Assembly (NCBI GenBank): GCA_964402405.1
Contig: CAYOCE010000006.1
Location: forward strand, 1-39,457
Source: CAYOCE01 sp964402405
GTDB lineage: Bacteria; Pseudomonadota; Alphaproteobacteria; UBA7879
DNA length: 39,457 nt
Direction: 5' to 3'
A model generated the notes under the pieces. That model did no database searches, was not told where the DNA came from, and worked only from the letters and a program-made list of their open reading frames with translations. Made by a program: the position numbers and the translations under genes. Below, one piece after another: positions 39,301 to 39,457 of the stretch. Every line of letters begins with the position of its first letter. The stretch's first letter is position 1.

Positions 39301-39457
39301 GGGCGTAGCCAGTCGCGCCACACGGCATCACATTTTCATAATCCTTGTATTTACAATGTTTTCGAGGGTGTAGCGCGTAGCGCCACACGGCATCACTTTT
39401 TCACAATCCCTGTATTTACAATCCTTCCCAGGGTGTAGCGCGTAGCGCCACACGGCA
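39301..39457. repeat. 65-bp tandem repeat, continuing past the window
   Basis: Units begin at 39301, 39366 and 39431, each with GGGTGTAGC or GGGCGTAGC followed by CGCCACACGGCA and, in the complete units, by TTTTCA, AATCC and TGTATTTACAAT. The whole unit is conserved with scattered changes. Within it GTGTAGCGC and GCGCCACAC form an imperfect inverted repeat. The third copy is cut by the window end. Confidence 0.85.

Noticed and set aside
39097..39438. 113-codon frame near the right edge
   Set aside because: It runs through a palindromic repeat, a terminator and a tandem repeat, so it is not credible as a gene.
39301..39457. Possible CRISPR array (regular spacing of a palindromic unit)
   Set aside because: The whole 65-bp unit is conserved, including the part that would be a spacer, and no cas genes are near. 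It is a plain tandem repeat.

Overview
The window reads as chromosome from an alphaproteobacterium, most likely a member of the Holosporales (Paracaedibacter/Caedimonas-like endosymbionts of protists). The grounds are a circularly permuted, alphaproteobacterial-type tmRNA gene next to an alphaproteobacterial SspB, a K+-independent H+-pyrophosphatase of the Rhodospirillum type, part of a type VI secretion system, several secreted proteins of unknown function, and many short palindromic repeats, some inside functional genes as in Rickettsia. The lineage is inferred from gene content only. The sequence is a draft scaffold with two 100-N gaps; the first looks artificial because the same 55 bases lie on both sides of it.

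Layout. 1-1208: an AAA/DUF4143 ATPase that runs off the left edge. 1259-1407: a small element with perfect 20-bp inverted ends that supplies the stop codon of tssE. 1403-5370: a minus-strand type VI cluster tssB-tssC-hcp-hcp-tssE, with a lysine/alanine-rich tail on TssB. Then tRNA-Arg(TCT) and a PduO-type cobalamin adenosyltransferase. 6684-11476: an accessory island with a stand-alone LuxR-type HTH protein divergent from a 1151-residue NLR-like protein (HTH, alpha/beta domain, membrane segment, NB-ARC-like NTPase, TPR repeats), then a secreted cysteine-motif/coiled-coil protein. 11871-14068: def-fmt and rpmI-rplT. 14105-15883: a repeat, lpd cut by gap 2, a VOC protein fragment and an orphan HI0074-like HEPN protein. 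15898-19453: MazG-like protein, MFS transporter, smpB, accD and a coupled mini-ORF.

19456-25529 is a compact minus-strand operon sspB-msbA-DUF374 acyltransferase-waaA-lpxK-lpxL, which makes, Kdo-modifies, acylates and flips lipid A. The permuted tmRNA lies directly upstream of sspB. Its tag, decoded from the sequence, is 26 residues long, arginine-rich and ends in ALAA. With smpB about 7 kb away, the window holds tmRNA, SmpB and the SspB adaptor of trans-translation. After it come a secreted hypothetical protein, a 3-hydroxyisobutyryl-CoA hydrolase-like protein, tilS-ftsH, rnpB (RNase P RNA), a glycine-rich secreted repeat protein, trkA, an exported GH3 hexosaminidase, secB, hppA, a second divergent deformylase and a 65-bp tandem repeat at the right edge.

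The strongest unusual signals are: (i) the highly basic tmRNA tag beside sspB; (ii) one palindromic element family found between genes, in frame inside lpxK, and inside rnpB in the position of helix P12; (iii) the membrane-anchored NLR-like protein with its divergent small HTH gene; (iv) the type VI cluster with its tailed sheath subunit, two divergent Hcp-like proteins and a baseplate gene terminated by a repeat.
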